From Bactrocera neohumeralis (lineage: Eukaryota; Arthropoda; Insecta; Diptera; Tephritidae), in assembly GCF_024586455.1 (NCBI RefSeq), contig NC_065920.1:15710144-15774143 (forward strand): a stretch of 64,000 nt of DNA, written 5' to 3'. A model generated the notes under the pieces. The model was not told where the DNA came from. It searched no databases and saw nothing but the letters and a program-made list of their open reading frames with translations. Each line of letters opens with the position of its first letter. Position 1 is the first letter of the stretch. Of this stretch, positions 58,975-64,000 are shown piece after piece. Both the position numbers and the translations under genes were made by a program.

Positions 58975-59157
58975 CTTGAGCAACTTCTTACAGCACGGTT
59001 GCTCCATATCCACCTAATTCGTGATGACATTGAGTCCAACCCGGGCCCGGGGAAATTTTCCTGCTGTATCTGCGCGAAAAGTCTCAATCCAAACTCCATC
59101 ATCTTAAGACCAGCTCAGAGCTTACGACACACCGGGAGTGGACCACGAGTTATGTGA
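58975..59157 (+). pseudogene. LINE N-terminal piece with a 2A-like motif and Cys-rich segment
   Basis: A 60-codon open frame between TGA stops reads LEQLLTARLLHIHLIRDDIE then SNPGPGKFSCCICAKSLNPN. The octamer DIESNPGP at 59026-59049 fits the D(V/I)E.NPGP 2A consensus exactly and is preceded by a Leu-rich stretch, as in working 2A sequences. 2A causes the ribosome to skip the Gly-Pro bond and release two proteins from one frame. 2A-like sequences are known at the N-terminus of some non-LTR retrotransposon ORFs. CCIC directly after it looks like the first half of a PHD-like zinc finger; its second half is frameshifted (THREWTTSY). There is no ATG in this frame before the motif, so the start has been lost. 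Confidence 0.75.
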
Positions 59158-59255
59158 TCCTATACTACATACAACGGGTGTGCAATCTGCACCAAGTTCA
59201 CGCAATGCGCCGCCCATGCTTATCTCGATGATTATCTTGGATGATTATCTTTAAT

Positions 59256-59420
59256 AAAGCTAACTGGACCAACTTCACAGAATTTAACGAGAGCACCTTA
59301 ACCGCACTACCCATTCCAACGGACGTAATCGTTGGCAAAAGTCAATTCGGCAAGGTAGTCGCAACTGTTACCACTCACTTCAACCTCGTAGTCTATGATG
59401 AATTGAATGTCGCAAGGTGA
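59256..59420 (+). pseudogene. LINE ORF2 endonuclease-to-RT linker fragment
   Basis: The plus frame reads KANWTNFTEFNESTLTALPI then PTDVIVGKSQFGKVVATVTT, the NW..F....E..FA.LP.PTDV.VGER.FRK linker that lies between endonuclease and RT domains in this LINE type. The whole endonuclease is missing between the N-terminal 2A piece (ends 59157) and here, so an internal deletion of several hundred bases is implied. It stops at about 59418. Confidence 0.65.
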
Positions 59421-61255
59421 CTTCAACGGAAGCTGGCAGCCAGCTGGCTCTATATGGACGTCGGACAATGGAGTCGATGATTCGATTCCGTTCTAACTTT
59501 TTATGTTATGCACATCGCTTTACAGTTACGGACATCGCTTCAGAGCTCCTGCTGAAGTTAAAGTAAAATAAAAGCTCTCAACGAGTCACTGCTCCCTTTA
59601 TCAACTCATTTAGCTTTAATTAAATACAAAGCAAGTAAAAAAATGTTCCCCTTTTGTTTCTTTAAATACACTCCAGTAGTTTTTGCGAAATTCTAATAGA
59701 GATTATAATGAAAAAAAAAAGTTATCAAACATTATATGAGTTACATTAAACATTAATAAACATAATCTCGCTGACCATAAAAAATGAAGCCGTAGAAAAA
59801 AAAGCTGAACGGCTTACAACTTTTTTAGAATGTCGCACGTTTTTTCCGTGTTTAACGCTTTTTCACACTTAAAAGACAAATGCCGTGTAAACGAGAAAAA
59901 ACGTGTAAAAATGGTATTTAGAGAAAACGTTGCATAAAGTCAGGCGCACACATGTGGATCTGCTGACATACCTGCATACGACAAGCGCGCACACATCTAC
60001 GTACGTACAAATGATGTACAAACGCAGCCAGAGTGCCACGAGCAACGCAGCGACGCAACAGGAGGGCCGCAGCAGGACGCGAATGAATAATAATAGTGCG
60101 CAATTAGTCAAGCAGCTACACACGGCTGCCAGCTCGAGTTTGTGCTAAATTTAATTGTATGTCCAAGTGTGTGTGTGTGGTGTTTACATGCACGTAGTTG
60201 GGCTTGTGTATGCGAAATCGTGCTGCACTAAGTAAAAACCTTAGCAGCTTAATATGCGCTTGCTAGCACGTGTTTAATCAGTGTTACACAAACGCACACT
60301 TACATTTATTTCAGCACACACACACACACGCTAACATTTTCCGTTTGTCTTTTGTTCTTTTTTTTTTTTGCTACTAATGCCGGCGATTTTTTGTGTGTGC
60401 TTGCAACGGTGGAGAAGACAGCAAAGCGTTAGACAGGCGACATGTACATGGCACATCCTACTTAATGTCTCCTTTATTACATGGAATTCATCAGCAAATC
60501 CTGGATTGTCCTGAATTATACCTCGTGTCATCCTAGATTAAATGCACACTTTGAACTCCAGCACTTTATTGTTTTCTTCTTTTTTTGTTTCTATAAAATT
60601 TAATTATTTATAAGCTAGCTATATTTTAGCATGGCAGTTGTGCGTTAATGCTTGTGCGTATGGATGTGTGCGTGTCTGAGTTTAGTGTGTGTTTTAACTG
60701 AATTAGAGAAAGTGGACACAACGTTTAGTTAATGAATGAGCGGAATCCGTGGCTTTGTTGCAGCAAAGTTTTTGCGCTTTTCGCAGGTAAATAAATATTT
60801 ACAGTTATCTATGTATATGACGTGAGCGATAATTCTTTGTTATGCGAATAGAAAAAAAAATATTTTTTAACATATATAAAATCATTAAAATATATCATAC
60901 ATTTAAACAAATGATATATGTATGTATAATATTAACAAAGAACCCAAATCATAAAGACGGTCAATTTTTTAAATTTTAAGAAGACTCTCTTACTGATGCC
61001 AATACATTTTATCAAATTAGACAGAGACTCTTAAAAAATAGATATGTTATGTTTTATAAACAAAATAGATATTATCTGCTTCATTCATGTCAATGATCTT
61101 ACCAGTTTCCCAAATATTGTTTAAAACGGATTTTCAGCTTTTTTGAGATTTTTTGAAATGAGTATTTTAGAAGCAGCAGCAAAAATTAATATTTTGTCTT
61201 TCCTTTGAATCTGACTGGCCAAAAAGGATTATTTTATATATGGGCCAAGCAGCTC
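59421..61255. other. Non-coding DNA with CA/GT microsatellites
   Basis: GTGTGTGTGTGTGG at about 60166 and CACACACACACACACA at about 60314; a T run at 60358-60369. No gene was recognised. Confidence 0.5.
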
Positions 61256-61259
61256 ACGA

Positions 61260-62400
61260 CTTCCGCTCTTAGACCAAGAATTCTCTTGATGAAGACGGGC
61301 TAAAGTGAGAAGGCGAACCATCCCTCATCAGGCTTGTGCCCTCCAATAAAAAAGAAACAACAACCTCGGATAAGAGACTCCTCTTTTGTGTCTGACCACT
61401 GCAAACGCATTAGGGATTACGATTTAAAGACATGCACCTGGAATGTTCGGTAACTTAACTAGGAGGTGCCGCACAATCTGCACCAACTACCGTGGCATAA
61501 GCTTCCTCAATATCGCATATTAGGTTCTAGCAAGCAAATTGTGTGAAAAATTTAAACTCACCGTCAACCAACCGATTAGACCTTATCAGTGTAGCTTCAG
61601 GCCTGGAAAACCAAAAACTGACCAGATATTCCCCATACGCCAAATCTTGGTAGAGACCCGTGAAAGGAGAATCGACACACACCACCTCTTTGTCGATTTC
61701 AAAGCTGCTTTTGACAGCAAAAAAAGCCTTTATACCGCGATGTCTGAATTTGCTATCAAAAATAATACGGCTGTGTAAACTGAAGTTGAGCAACACGAAA
61801 AACTCCGTCAGAATCGGGAAGAACCTCTCCGAGCCGTTCGATACCAAACGAGGTTTCAGACAAGGCGATTCCCTATCGTGCGACTTCTTCAATCTGCTCT
61901 TGCAGGAAATAATTTGAACTGCAGAGTTAAAGGTTCAGGCTTCTACAAAAATATACAACTGCTGGCGTATGTCGATGATATTGATATCATTGACATCAAC
62001 AACCGCGTCGTTAGTTCTGCTTTCTCCAGACTGGACAAAGAAGCAAATCAACTGAGTCTGGTATTGAACAAGGGCAAGATTAAATATCTCCTGTCCTGAG
62101 AGTCATGACTTCGAAGTTATAGATAATTTTGTCTATCTTGGAACCAGCATTAACACCAACAACTACGTCACCCTCGAAATCCAACGCAGAATAACTCTTG
62201 CCAACAAGTGCAACTTTGAACTGAATAGGCAATTGAGAAATAAAGTCCTCTATTGACGAACAAAGGCAAAAATCTAAAAGTCATTCTTCATCCCCGTCCT
62301 GCTATATGGTGCAGAGGCATGATGGCTACATCTGATGAGTAGCCCCCTCATAACTTCTATCAGGATTTTTAAGCATCCGGCTGACTTTACTCCATATGGT
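61260..62400 (+). pseudogene. RTE-like LINE, internally deleted, most RT motifs readable
   Basis: This is the best-preserved copy of the RTE-like family. From 5': leader (GCTAAAGTGAGAAGGCGAAC), CTWNVR at about 61435 (start of the endonuclease), then a deletion straight into CTNYRGISFLNIAY. It continues with LCEKFKLTVNQPIRPYQCSF then RPGKPKTDQIFPIRQILVET, HHLFVDFKAAFDS, SVRIGKNLSEPFDTKRGFRQ then GDSLSCDFFNLLLQE, LLAYVDDIDII (catalytic YVDD), FVYLGTSINTNNYVTLEIQR and PVLLYGAEA. Frame changes occur near 61775 and 61915, and there are stops at about 62255 and 62320. Almost all of the endonuclease and the final RW.GHV.R tail are absent. Confidence 0.85.
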
Positions 62401-63595
62401 TGATTGAATGTAAGATACCTTGATTTTCTTTATATTTAGCGAAAATATCAGCGGATATTTAACTCCTCTATTAAAAATATACTGTTTAAATGGAGCGATG
62501 TAGATAAAAAAATTATTATTTAAAAAAAATAGAATTTCGCCCGATTATAAATACAATTCCATTTATAATACCTCATTTAATTCGCCGAGAGTAAAAAAAA
62601 ATAACCATTTAAAATATTTTTATAAGAAATAATTAATTTCAAAGGCTTTCTGAATTATAAGTATTACACTTCGCCCCCGCAGTCACTCACGCCATCTATA
62701 TATTTGATATGATTTACTTCCACGCCGCAACTTCGCTTTCACGCCCTCCTCCACATTTACTTCTACGCACCTTTTTGCCAGTCACCGTGGCCGCTGCTTT
62801 GGCATCAAGATACCAAGTATTCTCCGGCCGGTGCTCAATTCACTGCATTTTAAACGGTTTCATAAATTACGGCGATGCACAAAAGTGTCGCATCAAGATG
62901 AACTGCTGTCGCCAACGCGGTTAAATTTATTTTTGTCGCGCACTTGAGTGCATTACAATGCCCCAGCTCAGTCCGCCAAATGAAGCGCAACGCAACAATC
63001 AGTGTAAAGTAGTAAATGAGTGAGCGAACGAGGAGACAAGGTGTAAGTAATGTATCATAGCCGACCCAGAGCGTGGACGCTGCCGAGATGATTTTGCCAT
63101 AAAGCAAATGAACAGCACGGTAAGGAAATGCCTTAAACTTTTCATTTTCCATTTTGTCTTGCGGCATTCGCGTGAAGACGCGGCTGGCTGGCCGCTCTGC
63201 TCGTCTTCTGTTCGCTCATGCTCACCTGAAAATGATAAACGCACTCGCTGTTATGCAAAGTGTTTGCGGCACGTAAATGAAATGTAATATTTTTATGAGA
63301 TTCATGCTGTGTGCCGCTGAGTTAGGTTAGTGATAGGTTGCGATAGCTTTGCTGTGGAGTTTTTTATGCGAACGGGTGGCCGCTTTTATACCGTGTGAGT
63401 CGCATACAAAGCAACCACTCTCGTGGTGGAAAGCGGAACTTGTTGGAAAAGTGTTTGGCTGAAAGATGACAACTTAATAAATTAAACTTCTTGAAATTTT
63501 AAAGGGGTATTGCTTTTCACGAGGATATTTTTGGGACAATTCGTACTAAATTTTTATTCCGAATATTTTTAAGGTCCAGTATGAAAATCCTTACA
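62401..63595. other. Non-coding DNA
   Basis: No transposon was recognised. Antisense ORF pairs at 62709-63244 are in sequence that looks GC-richer than its surroundings and match nothing I know. Confidence 0.5.
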
Positions 63596-63599
63596 AACA

Positions 63600-64000
63600 A
63601 AATTAATATTCCCATATTTTATAAGCCACGCATAGACTAGTTTTGGTCCTTCGCGATACAAGATGCAGTTCTAGGTCAATGAGGAGTAGACATCCTTTAG
63701 GATGCCTGCGCTTGACCCGAATTTTAACAGACTCTGTGGCCTGAATAGCGATACTTCCTCCAGTGAGTCGTACCGTGGGGACACCAGATGCTTGCAGCGT
63801 AGTCTTGCTAATGCGGGACAAATGCAGAAGTGATACTTTATTGTTTCCCTAGTGCCCAACTCCTAGTCTTCTCGATCTGTCAGCCCCATTTTGCAGGCGT
63901 GTGTCGCCACTAGACAGTGACCAGTTAGTATTCCAAACATGTTCCTATAGCCTCTTCAACCGAGTACCAATAGGTACTTTGTCTTCAACAACAGCCAGAA
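63600..64000 (-). pseudogene. RNase H-type LINE ORF2 C-terminal tail, runs off the window
   Basis: From the window edge downward the minus strand reads MFGILTGHCLVATHACKMGL then TDRED, GTRETIKYHFCICPALARLR then CKHLVSPRYDSLEEVS, and LLKFGSSAGILKD. This is the C-terminal finger with H.LC.CPAL..RC..LG; the first CR.C pair is damaged. The rest of the ORF2 would lie beyond base 64000. It is the best-kept tail of this family in the window. Confidence 0.8.

Noticed and set aside
1..64000. CRISPR array, prokaryotic operons, ribosome binding sites
   Set aside because: Tandem repeats here lack equal-length unique spacers and no cas-like or bacterial gene is present; sequence character is animal nuclear DNA.
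1..64000. tRNA or rRNA genes
   Set aside because: I looked for A and B box patterns and rRNA-like blocks and found none convincing by eye; a covariance-model search was not possible.

Overview
The window looks like intergenic or intronic DNA from a higher dipteran, most likely a tephritid fruit fly (Bactrocera/Ceratitis type). The sequence is AT-rich, with many CA/GT microsatellites, ACATACATATGTATGTA-like stretches, rosa-like (DD41D) mariner relics, RTE-like and RNase H-bearing LINE relics, and a dispersed repeat carrying a GGACGGACAGAC tract. The host assignment is inferred from this repeat content. I found no exon of a host protein-coding gene that I would defend, no tRNA or rRNA, and nothing prokaryotic. 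No intact coding region is called; nearly all recognisable coding sequence is decayed transposon sequence.

Layout. 0-1.8 kb: an RTE-like LINE fragment between direct repeats, then an ORF1-like fossil. 3.1-5.7 kb: the GGACGGACAGAC repeat, a complete-ended but defective mariner (TA-flanked, 4333-5366), and another repeat fragment. 6.3-7.1 kb: a foldback element with TTAA at both ends. 7.6-9.25 kb: two mariner relics joined on the minus strand. 10.3-14 kb: ~154-bp-type repeats, a chimeric LINE and a second LINE piece. 14.9-16.2 kb: tandem repeats. 18.8-22.2 kb: ~154-bp repeats and a third mariner with both ends (21066-22219). 23.2-25.0 kb: stacked tails of RNase H-type LINEs. 27.1-27.7 kb: a GA-rich tract. 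28.3-28.8 kb: a decayed member of a repetitive arthropod protein family. 31.2-36.2 kb: two copies of a minisatellite element ending in a hairpin, with a deleted DD34D mariner and a LINE fragment between them. 38.5-40.7 kb: mariner, RTE-like LINE and RNase H LINE pieces side by side. 42.2-47.6 kb: a MITE, a second GGACGGACAGAC repeat, a DD34D mariner relic and a five-unit ~154-bp array. 50.4-53.6 kb: LINE relics. 56.5-57.0 kb: a 42-bp minisatellite, with a two-unit homologue at 53.5 kb. 58.4-59.4 kb: a LINE relic with an intact 2A-like motif. 61.3-62.4 kb: an internally deleted RTE-like LINE. 63.6-64.0 kb: another LINE tail.

The elements do not cooperate as a pathway; the window is a graveyard of several selfish families. 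The best candidates for something new are (1) the 2A-like motif followed by a Cys-rich segment in an RNase H-type LINE relic, (2) the paired elements at 31.2 and 35.6 kb, with 47/64-bp spaced units and a terminal hairpin, and (3) the 42-bp TCATACGCCAT minisatellite, whose shorter homologue shows it grew inside a dispersed element. Family names rest on protein motifs read by eye, not on database searches.
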